Shown piece by piece: positions 48,601 through 61,345 of a stretch of 64,000 bases of DNA. Numbering within the stretch: position 1 is the stretch's first letter; each line of letters starts with the position of its first letter. The stretch is taken from assembly GCF_026914265.1 (NCBI RefSeq), contig NC_069136.1, positions 18,903,715 to 18,967,714 on the forward strand, in the 5' to 3' direction. This DNA comes from Mya arenaria. Taxonomy: Eukaryota > Mollusca > Bivalvia > Myida > Myidae. Made by a program: the position numbers and the translations under genes. The notes below the pieces were generated by a model, which was not told where the DNA came from, searched no databases, and worked only from the letters and a program-made list of their open reading frames with translations.

Positions 48601-51600
48601 GTAATTCATTGCATAACAATATACATGAAAGCTATTGATCCTGTTATTGGTTGTATTGTGTCTGCATGTCCCGTAAAATATAGATCAACATTTTTAAAAG
48701 GGTTAGTTTATTATATTTCAAATACAATGGTACCAGAAGTGTTTCAATTTTTACGTTTTAAAGTGATTTCAAGTGGTTGATCTTTTCCCGCGTTATTGTG
48801 ACGTCATTTGAAAAAAATGTTTCCGGTTATAGTCGGGTCGTTCTATTTACAGAATGGGTAAGAACGGATAACTTAAAGGTTTTCTTAACTGAAATGAAGA
48901 ATTTTTTTAACAATTCTTGAATGAAATAATGACTTATTGGTGTAAGTATAAGGAATGAATTGCGGGGTTGATGTCATTATCGAGGATATGAACGCAATTG
49001 GGTTGGTCAAAGTACGCGTGGAGTCCTTCGGACTCCACACACATTGACCAACCCAATTGCGTTCATACCCCGATAATGACATCAACCCCGCAAGTCATTC
49101 CTTAAATAAAATGGCTCAAATAGCCCTTTTGAGCTTGAGCTGCCAACTTATCCTTATCTTGTGCCCACGACATTTGTGTACTCAACAGTAGGCCCATTTA
49201 TTCATAGACTGATTAGATTTAGCATTGAAACGACGAAAATGCCATTGTTCATAGTTTCGTAATGGCCTATCGTTTCTACAAAAATATATTTCGGTATTAT
49301 AGAGGCTGACAGCCATACCTGAATTTAAACAGAAGTTATCTACTATATTTGATTGTTGTAATTTTGAAAACGTTTCTGTGCAATTAGGTACGCCATATGC
49401 AAACATTACGTATATGTTGTCTGGTTTTGCATTGTTTATGTAGATCCCAGAACCACAGGTCACCCTAAAACGGAGGAAAAGGGCGTACATCTTGACTTAT
49501 TCCCTTGTCTTGCACCTAAAGCACACATATTAGTCTCAACACATGAATTTTAACCACAATTGTTTTGGAGCCCTTAAAATACGGTGTAAGCCTATCTGTT
49601 AAAGTGTTTGAACGTGTTAAACGTGATTTAACAAAAGCCTTGCGAAAATCTACTTATAAACAGGGAAAAGGGTCTTTTATCTAAAAATATTACTGTACCA
49701 TGGATTTTAAACGAAGCATTTTATCGACTGTCCAATCGTTACAACGAAATCCAGCTTGACATTCATCAAACTTTAGTGTTAAGCACAACCGACCCGCCTT
49801 TAATTAATTTAACCCGATAATAGTTTATACATGGTATAAGTATGTATCCTCATTAATTTCGTGGTACAGTATTATGTCCAGATTTGTAAACAGAACATAT
49901 TATACTTTGTCCCAATGTGTTTTCCAGTTGACAGGACTAGCAATAATGGTCCTATCTCAGAACTAGTATGTTTATAAAACTCAGACACGATTCCATCCAA
50001 TCCAAAGCTTTTATTATTATCAAGCGCAGAAAAATATAAAACAATAAAATGATCAAATCCTTAATTATGGCTTTAAAACACCTTCGACAATAAACTGCCG
50101 CTTTCAGTCGCGTAAGCTGGTTCTAAAGAGTGTTGGACTGTACCTTTGCAGTCTTAAGAAGACCGAACCTACTATTTCCTTACCTCAAATGCCTCCTGTA
50201 ATCTGGAGTATCTTATTCCTGAATAATATATTCGTGTGCGTATCTATTACTTTTGCTGGAGCACTTTTGTTAACATTTCAGGTGGGTCGAGAATTTGCGT
50301 TATGTTTACAGATCTTATACTTACCCATTTCTTTATGTAATCGTCAGAAGTGTCTTTACGAAGCTCATAGTTTAGATGTATGTACTTCATTTGCTTCAAG
50401 AATCCATTGGCATCCGTGGTTGCAGACTCTAAAAACGATGTAAATTGTAAGTAGAAGATATAATAAATAATGGAAATCATGATGAAACTGTCATGCACGA
50501 GCATTCCATTTTCTTCCATCCCAGGTAAGTAGATCCAAAGATTTTGGCATGCTGGAAATCCTTATCTTATAAGATCAAAACGTACCCGTAAGGAAATACT
50601 TTTTTCACTACACACAAAAGCGTTCCAGCGAAAAAAACATTTTTGATATATTCTGTCTATCTGAGGTGGGAGAAAAGGCATCTACAATGGCCACGCGTGT
50701 AAGAAAGGTGTATCTCAACCCTCGCGCAGGGTGATCTGCGAAAACTCTGTAAACCTCATTTCAGCAAAAAAACCTACGCTCAGGTTTGGATAAATCTTGC
50801 TCTCTCTCGGTCATGGAATATACTTATAGTCATGCACCATCATCCCAATATCACGTCGCAGTGACGTATAGTAAGCACTTACTGTCTACATTTAAAGCGT
50901 AGTAGACGTTTCCGACTATGGATGAAACAAAGACCGGAAACGTCACATTGCCAGCATCGACGGCAGCGAGGAATTCGTTGTTCCAGAAAATTGAGCCATC
51001 CACGGCACAGATACCATATGCACGGGCACATATGTCATTGAACTGAAAAGAACAACAAACTTGAGTATAGCTCATTTGAAGCTTTGGAAGAAAACACACA
51101 ACTTATATAGTATTTTATGGGAACAAATACTTCTATGTTTTCTTTGTTCCACTTTCGATGATAAAATCGCAATTTATTGCGATTTATGCCTTTAACCAGT
51201 ATAATGAAAAGATATAGCTCTAAAATATGAACTGGGTAATGCCTAATTTGACAAATAAAGCTCTTATTTTCAAAATTAATATTATTACTACTCAGAAATA
51301 TTAATATGAAAGAATGTGTCATGCGGTGCGTGTGTTGATATGATGCCGCCAGACTGAAGCGTTCAAGCGCTTACCATTTTAATAAGGAATAATACAAAAA
51401 TACCGTGACAATGGTTCCATCGTCGGCTGTAGCATTCATTGTTTGTAAAAAGGTGTTAAAGTCTTTGACTGCTTCAAGAGACGTTCTAGAAAGAAGGTTC
51501 CCTGATTTTGCCCGAACAATTACGCGAGCCCAGAGGCTGTCGAAATAAACGTCATACAGTGGGTTGTAGTTTCTTCCGGTTAGATCAGGAAATGTACTCT

Positions 51601-53151
51601 CGATTAAGTGCTGGTCTTTCTTTGACTGAGAATCTGAATGGTGAATGAATAATTGATTTTACAACTACATGTTTATCCATATACAGTGTGTGCATAAAGT
51701 GTATGCACAATTGAGTGGGATAACGGAAGTTGAGAATTCATCACATTTTCCATTCAGAGCGCCTCGGCCATTTTTATCGAAAACAACCTCGGATGTATGC
51801 CGGTACATCAGTTGATGTAGTTCGTAAATTTTTGATATATATTATTAAATGTAGTGTTTCAGAGTTGTATTTAATGAGCTAAGCTTAATTTTATTGCCAG
51901 TAAAGTGTATTATTGCAAACATAATTAAGATTCCCAAGAGTCAAGTCATAAAGATTAACTGCTAAGTAAAACCACTACGCGATCTACTTGCAGCGGACTT
52001 AAACGTAAAACTTTTTGAGTATGTAAGCCGTCCAAATACATTTGAGGTGCACATTTTCACGTTAAAATTCTATAGATAGCTTGATTGCTGACACTATTTT
52101 GTAGAGCGAATTGACTGACAAAGCATCATTGGTATCATCCAAGTAAATTTTATTAAAAAAGTAATGGAATATCAATGAAAGTTCTCGATTTTTATGGAAA
52201 TCAAGCAAAAACTACATTTATTCGCTGAAAAGGGTCGAAAGAGCCTCGCTCATCTGAGAAATTAGATCCTGACTCCAATTTCTCGAATACTATTAAGGCA
52301 TTTATAACAGGATCAAGTTAAGAACACGAGTTTTGTTTCGGTGAAATTAGTGTTTCGTTTGGAAAAGTGATGACACTTTTAATCACAATAAACAAATGTT
52401 CACCTTGTGAAATCAAGTTCAAGTAAGTAAGCAATTCTGCCAAATAAAAATTAGATAATTAAGCATTTTGCGCCCAGGGGTTTTAACAGCAGATAATTGT
52501 CAACCCTGAAAAACAACAGGATTCTTGCTTAAAGCAGGCTCAGGCCCTGTTCATTTATTATTTAATTTAAATATTTTTTATTCATTTCAAGGTACTTCCA
52601 ATTGTTTTGTATGCAAATGTCCGATCAAAAACAATCTTTAAAACCGAACAATAATATGAACTTCAGAATCATGTACGCTCAAGTTTTGCTTTTAGAGTAA
52701 TTTGGGCCTTTTATTACGGTCATGATTTGGACAAAGTCGGTAAAGAAACGCAAATCAATCTGTATTGTGATTTCAACCAAGGAAGCTTCGTTTATTCGAA
52801 AAAAGCTTTTAATTACACATCCAACATGCAAAATTAAATAAAAAACTTGAAGAAGTCGTTTAAAGCATATATTGATGACTGCAGACGACAACATTAGCCC
52901 AACACGAGCACAAGCATTGCGAGAAGTTACAATACGTTTTAGCAATAGTTTGAAGTACCTTGGGGTAGATAGACGTGCTCTGCGTCAATGTCGATTCGAA
53001 ATCTGACCATGCCTATTCCAAGAGCGAGGTTCACCACAACAGCAATAATAAGGACATGCCAAGGGTGCCGGGCAACAAAACGACCATACCGGGCAAACAG
53101 CGAGCCAAACTTTCCCTCAACAAACTCGTAAAGGAAGTTTACTTGTGGCAT
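42609..53151 (-). CDS. Patched domain-containing (PTCHD3/PTR-like) membrane protein, gene 3
   Basis: Eight coding exons: 52959-53151, 51404-51633, 50883-51042, 50325-50428, 47044-47222, 45903-46045, 44460-44660 and 42609-44086; 895 residues. The first seven exons have exactly the lengths and phases of gene 1 (193, 230, 160, 104, 179, 143, 201 nt). Both RND motifs (GIGIDDMF at 337-344, GFSID in the last exon) and the WARVIVR loop motif are kept, so the protein should be functional by inspection. It is the closest relative of gene 1; introns and upstream flank also align. The C-terminal tail is different: it stops about 33 residues earlier and lacks the SPKxSSVxPM...WKK block shared by genes 1 and 2. 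Introns 1, 3 and others hold insertions absent from gene 1. Membrane transporter-like; substrate unknown. Confidence 0.92.
45078..45153. mobile_element. TCGAGGG-type inverted-repeat element in gene 3 intron 6
   Basis: Starts TCGAGGGTTTAATCGAAA and ends CGACCCTCGA, core TTTTTTATGTAATGTCACT. Equivalent to the degraded copy at 18500-18585 in gene 1. Confidence 0.6.
45382..45549. repeat. (ACAGT)n pentanucleotide repeat in gene 3 intron 6
   Basis: About 165 bp of ACAGT units, pure at the ends and degenerate in the middle (ACAGC, AGAGT). Absent from the matching intron of gene 1. Confidence 0.92.
46672..46931. mobile_element. 260-bp TIR element in gene 3 intron 5
   Basis: Ends share AATTTCTCGAAAC and CCTGTTATAAGGGACTTAAG with the 255-bp elements of the tRNA array; terminal bases are CCTGG on both strands. 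It is a more diverged member of that family and shows that the family is dispersed. Confidence 0.75.
48503..49104. mobile_element. Foldback element, copy in opposite orientation
   Basis: Reverse complement of 31287-31946, with the 150-bp hairpin at the right end (about 48952-49102). It is inserted in intron 4 of gene 3. The two copies differ by scattered substitutions and small indels. Confidence 0.75.
50512..50850. other. Insertion of about 340 bp in gene 3 intron 3 relative to gene 1
   Basis: Flanks on both sides align with 22160-22215 of gene 1, but this block, which includes ATCTCAACCCTCGCGCAGGG, does not. No termini could be defined; a transposon copy is likely. Confidence 0.5.
51757..52072. 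other. Insertion of about 315 bp in gene 3 intron 1 relative to gene 1
   Basis: Gene 1 reads ...ACATTTTCCTCTGTTTTATTTCCACAGATAGCTTGA without interruption, whereas gene 3 carries a block starting GCGCCTCGGCCATTTTTATC before TAGATAGCTTGA. No coding capacity. Confidence 0.55.
52266..52550. mobile_element. Degraded TIR element in gene 3 intron 1
   Basis: Left end CCTGACTCCAATTTCTCGAA resembles the 255-bp family terminus; the right end (AGGCTCAGGCCC) is eroded. The matching part of gene 1 intron 1 (about 23490-23560) has no such block. Confidence 0.4.
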
Positions 53152-53264
53152 CTTTGGGCTTGATAACTTTGAAAAAATGAAAATCGTCGCTTCAAGAAGT
53201 GCTCCTTATTTGCACAATTTGAATATGTCTTTAGCGAAGTTAAAGTCCCGTGTTATAGTTGGAC
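53152..53264 (-). other. Predicted 5' UTR part of the first coding exon of gene 3
   Basis: TTTTAG acceptor at 53265-53266, 113 nt before the ATG, equivalent to 24163-24276 of gene 1. Confidence 0.5.
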
Positions 53265-54213
53265 CTAAAACCGAAATAATAACATAAAAGTTTAAAGAAT
53301 AGGCAAAATAGGCGCATCTATAGTTTATCTTGATGCCAAACCTGCATGTAACAGACAAACGTTGTTTTAATTAAATGACCAGTTACTTTCCATCACGTTA
53401 AGTACAATTTAATTAATATAAGCTTCAACATTTTAACAGTAGCTGATAAGCCAACATTTGCAAATTTACTTTGTTTGTACTTTTTGATTGGTTTACAAAA
53501 CAATTTATATTCACTGGAATAAATAAGACCTGAAACCTTCACATTCAAATCTTTAACATCACTTCTAAAATGCAAATGCATTAATAAATGAAGGTGTAAT
53601 CGCACGCCATTATACTCACTGGTCTTTGAAAATAATTTAATCACTAGAGTATATTGTAATATTAAAAGGTGCACAGGCGTATGCAATAAACAAAAAAATG
53701 GTAATATTTCTTCACAATCCATCAATCTTATCGTTTCCAAACTGAAAAAATGCTTACATGATACATAAAACTTTCGAAATATAATTCATCCATAATCTAT
53801 CCAAAATGAGTTTACATGAAAGGTTTTTGCAACCCGCATTTTAATATACAAAGATAATTCTGCTCTTAGAAGCAAAAAATACAAATACTTTCGAAATGAA
53901 ATTCGTCGATGGTCTCTTTGATGTGGGGAGGTGTTGTTTAAATGTAGTCCCTCTTAATCATTATTTAATTTCCTTTCTTTGAAAGTATCGTACTTTTGTG
54001 AAAGTGAAACAGTTAAAACACGTCTGCCCAAACTCAAGCTGTACGTATTATGACCACGCCATAATCTCCTATTATGAATAGGTTTTTTCTACATAACAAT
54101 TTAAAATATTTTAAACATAATATAATGAGGAATCTATTTAAATGCAACACATAACTAAAGAAGACGGATGATAAAAAACATAGTTTAAGGATCTTAGAAC
54201 ATGTCCAACAAAC

Positions 54214-54410
54214 CTGATTGAAAAGTCTGCATCGTCTAGTCTTGGTATGAGTTTTTTTCAAAAGTAAGATTGTTCTCAAGACTTTAAAATACCGATCTAT
54301 ATACGTCTTGTAAATCCACGCCCTTTCTACATTAGAAAGCATCCATAGAAACGGTAAAAATCGATGCACAGTTCAAAATCACCTTCATCTCTGTGAATAA
54401 ATAGAACATT
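54214..54410 (-). promoter_or_regulatory. Predicted non-coding first exon and promoter region of gene 3
   Basis: Minus-strand donor CAG|GTTTGT at 54214, followed by sequence conserved with 25160-25290 (TACGTCTTGTAAATCCACGC, CCATAGAAACGG). A block of about 80 bp within it is absent from gene 1. Confidence 0.35.
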
Positions 54411-55869
54411 GAAGAAATGTTAGTGATCACATTTAAATACCATTGAATGCACACTATTTAAAAAAAAAATCGTAACATTTAATGATAACAGAGCATGCAC
54501 TAGCATGCATGTTTATCTTACCACTTCGAGCAATATCGTTAACATAAACAACTCTTGTTTATTTACTCGATGATAGTTTATAAAAAGCACGTGACATGTT
54601 TTTTTGCAGTGTGCGATAACAAATTCTAAATTGCCTTTACTTTGGTGATGTGTTTGTTATTTTTAGCAGCAACGAGAATGCTTCTAAAATGTTCTTAAAC
54701 ATTATATATATTATGCAATATTCATTGCATATACTAGTCACTGCTTTATCTTTCTTTCTCATATGTTTGTCATTGCATTTTTTTTTGCACTCACAAATCA
54801 TTCGCTCACCCTGTAAAACTATTGTTAAACAATTTAATTATTGATGCTGTACATACAAATGATAGTTTGTGTTGAAATGAAGCTTTACAATAGTAATATT
54901 TATATTAAAACCTACAGAAACATGCTCAGTAACAGATAGTTTAAACATAATCCCCGTCTAATGGCACAGGGTAAATGCCAAAGACATAGAACACAATATA
55001 TATATTTATACTGTTTCTCTCTTCACATAAGATAGTGCTACTACATTTTTACTCTTTCATAAGTATATGCACCAAGGGAGATTTGTGTGTTTATTGAAAT
55101 GATATCCACTCGAGAAGGTTTCATAAATCATCTTATAAATAGGTATTACGATGGAAATATTCTAAAACAATGTGTCCAAGCAACTATATACATGTAGATC
55201 AGGTCCTCTTTTTGACTGCTTTTTTTATCAAGTTTCATAGTCACACATTGTAGAAAAAATAAAAATAAAACACTTACCTATCGAGATATATCCTTAATTT
55301 GTGGCTACACAAAGCAATTGTGGGACAAGCTTATAAAGGAATATGTAAAATTCAAGGAAATTATCTACTTTAATGCACATTTAAACGCCAAACCAATCTG
55401 TATTTAAATATTGTTTTCAATTTAACGTACACTGATAAAGCTAAGTTACAGATACACTCCCAAAACAGATACTTCCTGTTTTCCTCCTTTGAGTAAACAT
55501 TAAAGATTCACTCTTACTCCCAAAAAAGATAAACCACAATTCATTATATTGTTTTAATATTCCAAAAATGGTGAATAAATGTCGAAAACAATGGTTCTCT
55601 TATGATACCGAGTACAATTTGAAAGAAATGAGCATAAAACACAGCATTTCTACCTTATGAGACTATAGTAGACCACAGTAAATCTTTAAGAATTCACCAA
55701 TCATTTAATATTTTTGCTCTTTCTGCTATTAAATACACGGTTATAATCTTGTTATAAGTAATTTATATTTTCCATAAATGCATTATTTTGTGAGCAGTTA
55801 AAAGTTTATCAGTCAAACTTGATGTTTGTTATGCATGTGTATTTATTTATTTTGAATAAGAGTGTCACT

Positions 55870-56357
55870 TTAAAGGGGCTGTCTCACGTATGATAAAATA
55901 GCGGGGGAAAAAAGAAAATTGTCGAAAACTGACTTAAACTTGGCATCGATGTGTCCAATGCATTGAAACTTACTAACTGAAGTACCACATAGTTTACAAT
56001 TTAATTAAGTTTAGCAGTTATTTCGTATTTTTCCATTCGAAAAGATTACTTGGTATGTCTATCAGGTAGAATTCATTCCTTATGCGTGATTGGCTAGTCG
56101 GTGTTATCACGTGATATTACCGAGGTAGGTGTATAGTTTAATTATGTCACCCGATTAGTATAGCTCAGTGAGTAAGACGCTGGAATTCAATTTTGGCGAC
56201 GCGGGTTCGAACCCGGTCTCTAACACATTTTTTTTTATATATTGGTACTTTTTTTACAATTATGATATCAAAGCGTAACACATTCTATTAGATAATTTTC
56301 CTGAGATTCGTTACAGAAAAAAAAATTTGGTGCCAATCTGTGACACAGTCCCTTTAA
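55870..56357. mobile_element. TIR element with an internal tRNA-like pol III promoter
   Basis: Ends TTAAAGGGGCTGTCTCACG and, on the other strand, TTAAAGGGACTGTGTCACAG form inverted repeats around 488 bp. Inside, 56155-56225 is tRNA-like: A box TAGCTCAGTGAG, B box GGGTTCGAACCC, and a T-run after it. The acceptor stem pairs only in part (TTAG/CTAA), so it is not a working tRNA gene. The combination of DNA-transposon ends and a SINE-like core is unusual. Confidence 0.65.
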
Positions 56358-56639
56358 GAAATGCACGTAACATTTGTATGCAATGAATTCAAGGTTCTTT
56401 CAACTCTAAAGTGCAGACGACATTTTTTGGTTGTCATGCAGGGAAAATGCACTATTCCAGTGCACATACGCAAATAACAAGTTAAATTGGAATACAATAC
56501 ACGCTTTTAGGTTTCCAGAATATATCACTTCTATTGGTATATGCATATTAAAATAATGCATTGGAAGCTATAGGGTAAAACATTGCAGCTTAAACGAGAT
56601 AATAATCATTTTATTAATTGGCAAAAGGGTCATCAACTT

Positions 56640-56840
56640 TTTCGAACGTCAAAAAGAAAGCATCAATAAATTGTACTCTATTTTCAATTTTTGGGGTAAC
56701 CATCGTAAATTATATGAAGAGGTTGTTATTGTTTTTGTTGAATATACGTATATTTACCTGTTGAGTTTATTGCTATAGCTTGAACTTTGATATTTTTTAG
56801 GCTTTTCTATTTTCATTTTGCTGTTGTTGCTTTTTCTTTC
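56640..56840 (+). pseudogene. Remnant of a gene 2-like 3' UTR
   Basis: AGGTTGTTATTGTTTTTGTT, preceded by AATAAATTGTAC and followed by GAATATACGT, matches the 3' UTR of gene 2 (about 39430-39560 and 40535-40690). No coding exon remains beside it. Confidence 0.7.
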
Positions 56841-57359
56841 TTTTTTTTTCGTTTAATAAAATCCTAAAAGAATGTGTGTGTTTTATTGCTTTATCAATTA
56901 ATCTTAATGATAAGCAATCCTTTTCTATTCACAAATGGCTGCAGTATTTCCTTTTCCACGACCAAAACCAAACATGCAAAGCGACAATATCAACGCAAAA
57001 ATGCAAACAATGTTAAGATCAATATTACAGATTCGTTTTTTATGCACTCTGGAACAATCGCGTTTGTAATCAGAAGAGTTGATTTAAGGGGCTTAAACGG
57101 GTTAAACCCGCTTCGTAGTGCTCACAAATAGAACTCAAAATGTATAAAAACAGGAAAACCTTTAAATTGTAATCTTCATCTTTCTGGGTATCAAATTATA
57201 TTGAGGCCATTACTTTACAACAAAACGTTAAATGATAGTGTAATTCAGTCGCACAGCAGTGCAAAAATGGAGAACAACTGAAAATCAACATCAACATCAA
57301 CATAAAAGTCTGTTAAGTATATAATGGCATGGATATCCACAAAAAAAACGTCATTTGTG

Positions 57360-58070
57360 TCAGTAAAACGTAAAAAAAAAACCATGATGCCTTTATTTTT
57401 GTTGATGACTAATTGTCAGTTTATAGCAAAGGGACTAGTGTTGTTACCGAAGTTGTTTTTCGTGGATTTGGAACTCTGTGCACGGTAAAAAAATATAGAC
57501 GACACTGAGTTTAAAGTTGAGCTAGAACTATGGGCCAGCACAAGCAATCCGGAACGATGTCCTGTGAAAATGTTCAAAATGTATGTTGAAAAACGGCCAG
57601 TCGGTCATTCTGATCCAGGTCTCACATTTTACATAGCTACAACAACCGTTATTTAAAATGGGCCTCGGGACATTTTGTTCCAAAAAAAATCTTGTCGGTG
57701 TCAACGAGCTCCACGGTGAAACGAATGGTGAAGAAGTCTGGGCTAAATTCAAACAAACGAGTCTATAATCACAGCACTAGAAAATACCCCGTCTAGAAAT
57801 TAAATGACAACAATGGCCACATAAATCCGAATCCAAGGAAATATTCCACAACCTGAATGCCATCGAAAATATCACGTCTACTTCCATGCAAATTCCAGCA
57901 ATGCACAAATTCTAACAGTCACTGATTCAAATTTAACTGTTTCTGTGTAAGTTTGTAACATTTTTAGAGCTCCAGTTTCACGGAGGTAATATCCATAGGC
58001 ACATCCATCACCATGACAAAATTCCATGTGGTAAAACACCAGTTAGGAAGCGAATTCGCACCATTGAAAG
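57360..58070 (+). mobile_element. Decayed tyrosine-recombinase transposon (Crypton/KIAA1958-like)
   Basis: Plus-strand reading gives broken pieces such as ERCPVKMFKMYVEKRPV and FYIATTTVI, then a stretch around 57780-57920 that fits the NHS.RK...GHK part of DUF3504 proteins, and ends near a GGN-type C-terminus. These belong to Crypton-derived tyrosine recombinases (KIAA1958/QRICH1/ZMYM relatives). The frame is interrupted several times; it is a dead copy. It sits between the 3' UTR and 3' flank copies of gene 2 and so is nested in that older duplicate. Assigned by eye from short motifs. Confidence 0.45.
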
Positions 58071-58584
58071 TTACAGAGAAACTGAATTATGGTATTTTCA
58101 AAACTCGACAGCCAAATTACAAACTGGCTTGATTACTGATGACGTCACGCATGACATTACTCTATTAATGATACGTCTTATTTAAATGGATTGAAATCTG
58201 TATTTGTGTGGATCTTAATTGAAACCTTTGAGAATCGGCTGAAAATTTGGACATGATGCATGTTTTTTTTTTATTGTAATGTTTTTATGTGGGACTATTT
58301 TCATCCTTGCGGACGAAGTAGGCTTATAGCACATAATGTAAATTATTCGCACTACGAAACGAGAATGTGTACTGAAGAATATTTCACTTAGATATAGACC
58401 GTAAATGAGTTATCTAATAATATAATTGCAATCTCGTGTTTATTTGGTATCGAATCTATTAAACTCGTCATTTAAAAACGATAAAAAAAACTACGCAGAG
58501 CTTCGTTTTTATCATGATTTTAAAATCCTTTAAATAATGAACTCGATACAAAATACTGATTTGAGATCCTATATACACGTGTAT

Positions 58585-58920
58585 CTATTATATGTTTGCT
58601 CTTACGTCTTTCTTCATTCATAGGCTGTGTTTAGATTGAAACTGTATTACAGTGCGAACATATCTCCCATTTCAACTTATTTTATAGTACATTCAATGCT
58701 TTGATAACGTGTCATTTTTGTACTCTTTGTGGAACTAATTTAATTTGTTGAATTGTTCTTTTATGATAAGTATGTTCCACTTTCCAGATCGTTTACATGC
58801 AAACCGCTCTAAATGTCTAAATAGAAATAAAAAATGAATGATACGAAAAATGATACGATTTTTACAAAAAGAAAGGAAACCGGGTGCCGGCATTTATTTG
58901 AAACGCTGTGCAGTTGTCTC
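58585..58920. repeat. Copy of the gene 2 downstream flank
   Basis: TTTGCTCTTACGTCT, CATAGGCTGTGTTTA, TCAACTTATTT and GGTGCCGGCATTTA correspond in order to 40742-41060, the sequence after the gene 2 tail duplicate. Confidence 0.8.
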
Positions 58921-61268
58921 CCTTATTTTCAAAATAATAAGGTAAACATACGTTTGTAAACATACTGGTACACAGTTTAGTATTGTTAATGGTTTGTACG
59001 GTTCTTTGGTGTTTGATAAAAGGTATGTATTAACTGCCTTTACTAGTTATGAGTTTCATGATATTGAATTCTAGTACTGCTCATATGTTTCGAATGTAAA
59101 TTGTGACCGGTATCCGGACGTTTCGACCTTTTGTTATTTAGGCCCGGTCGTAGCGATCCATGTAGCATTATCGGACATCGGTGCCTTGTGTTTTCGACGG
59201 TGTTACTTCATTTGCTATACGAGGAAAAGTAAATAAAAACAAACATTACCGTACTGTTCAAGTAATTCATAAATAAGTTTTTTGTTGTTTTTTTTGCGAC
59301 CATATTCAATTGCAAATCGTACAGTATACGTATTATATCGATATAACATGTTAACTACATGCAGTGTAATCCTTCGGTTGGAATGTTTTACTGAGTACTT
59401 CGTATTAACAAATAAAACAATGCATGGAATAAGATTATTCAGAAAATACTATTTCAAGATATTTTCTATTCCCTTCAACAATGACACATCCACAAGACAG
59501 ACTCGGCGAACCAGGCATCACGCAGTGTTGTATTAATAGAATTAGATATTGATTGGCTCCATGCTTTTACTGTATGTAAAATGTATGTGTTGTTAATATC
59601 CAGTATTATGCATCCATATATTCAGCTATCGTTTCTTGAAACATTCCGTTCATTACTAGAAATTTATAAAGACTTCGGTATTTTGAACAAAGATTAAAAA
59701 TTAAATAACCCTGTAACCTGTCTTTACCAATGATGTTAGACATGATTACACTTGAAAGGCTTTTGTACAGACCCATGGAATTTAAAATTCAAACAGACGA
59801 ATCTGACATAAAACTCATCTATATTAAGTGCCCATACCTCCTTGATTTTAACAAAAAACTACGTCATCAGTACGCTCATGTTTACATCTTGGCACACAAT
59901 GTCAGGAAATATCTCGGAACCATTGTAAACATGAGACCGACAAAAATACAAAACAACAAGATATAGTGTTAAGAGGAAATTCATTTAAAAAAGCCTCGTA
60001 ATATTTATCAGCTTATCTTCTTATATAAGTTGCAGACAATAAATTATGGACAGTGTTTATAGAAGTTTGATTGTGTTGTTTTTTCCTCAATAAATGTCCC
60101 AAAATTATATTCTCTTATTTAAGACACATTTTGGTAAAATAAGCCAAAATTCGGTTGTTGAAATAAACCAGATAGTCTATTAAAATCGATTTTGGGTTGA
60201 AAATTAAATCAAAAGTTACATTACCGTGCATTTTGGTGTTAAAAAAGATGATGACAAATAATATGTTGATTCAATCAGAACATGCACTTCTGTAGTATAG
60301 GTGGAGTGTTCATTAGGGTTAGGAGTTTATTTGGTTATGTTTTTATTGAGAAAAACACACATAAAAATACTGGTTTTAGGGGCAAGGAAAATCCACATAT
60401 ATACAAGAAATTTTGAAACGTCCGTCCGTCTATCCGTCCGTCACCCCCTTGTCCGGAGAAAAACTTCAAAATTACTGATGGAATAAAATTGAAACTTGAT
60501 ATACTGATAGATTGCATTGAGGGGAAGTGCAATGCACAAAAACCGTAAGAACGTTTGCGACGCCTCTACCATTAGTCATAATTGATCTTGTTTTAATTGT
60601 AGTCTAGGTGATATAAATCTGTTTTACTGCATTGCAATTAGATTTAAAGTAGACGCTCTACATGTAAAGTCATGCTTGAAATATGACAAGCCGATCAATA
60701 TTATATACGTGTAACATAGAACGATTGTGACCTTCGTGCTAATATGATTCAGGTAAGGTTTACATTTATGGCTAAACCATCGCACAGTCGTCTTAATTTA
60801 CCCCAGTGTCATTCCCTTTCAGGTCCTTAGTTATGTGGTATTCGTTGTTAACTGAATACTACTAAACATATTCAGCGACTTGAAAATAACCAATAACCAA
60901 CCAGTGCATTTATTTATACATTGCATGTGCACCTTTGAATAGTATAAATCGATAGATGGCAAAAGATGTCTGAGATGCTTCTGATGAGAATATCCGTGGA
61001 ATATCTTTATTCAACTTTATTTTACGGCACACGTATGTGTGTCAATGCCATTATTTTTCTTGATGTTTATTGTTATTTGAGTAAAAGTCTTACTAATTCA
61101 TTACTTCAATATAATTTTATAATGTACATATAAATGAGAATATATCCTAGCAAAACACTAAACTTTGGTTAATATTTATTTTGATTAATCATATGCTTCA
61201 AAACAGGCTTTATTTCCCACGCATTGCTGCAATTATTTGAAGTGCCTATTCGATAATGTTTCGAGTAA

Positions 61269-61345
61269 TCGAGGGGTGAAAGCGAAAAGGTTCTATCTGC
61301 TTCTTTATTTAATGTCACTTAGAACCTTTTCATATTCACCTTTGA
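61269..61345. mobile_element. 78-bp inverted-repeat element (TCGAGGG family), second young copy
   Basis: Differs from 21800-21877 by only a few bases: TCGAGGGGTGAAAGCGAAAA then TTCTATCTGCTTCTTTATTT, ending in AGAACCTTTTCATATTCACC. Confidence 0.65.

Noticed and set aside
56155-56225. Possible tRNA with a TCA anticodon (selenocysteine-like)
   Set aside because: The acceptor stem pairs only partly and it lies within a TIR element; a tRNA-derived core is the better reading. It lacks the long variable arm of tRNA-Sec.
59730-59966. 78-codon frame between genes 3 and 4
   Set aside because: No recognisable domain, no splice signals that would join it to a neighbour, and base composition like the flanks.
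60418-60530. CCGTCCGTC stretch and following sequence as a possible transposon end
   Set aside because: It resembles dispersed invertebrate repeats, but I could not define ends or a second clear copy in the window.
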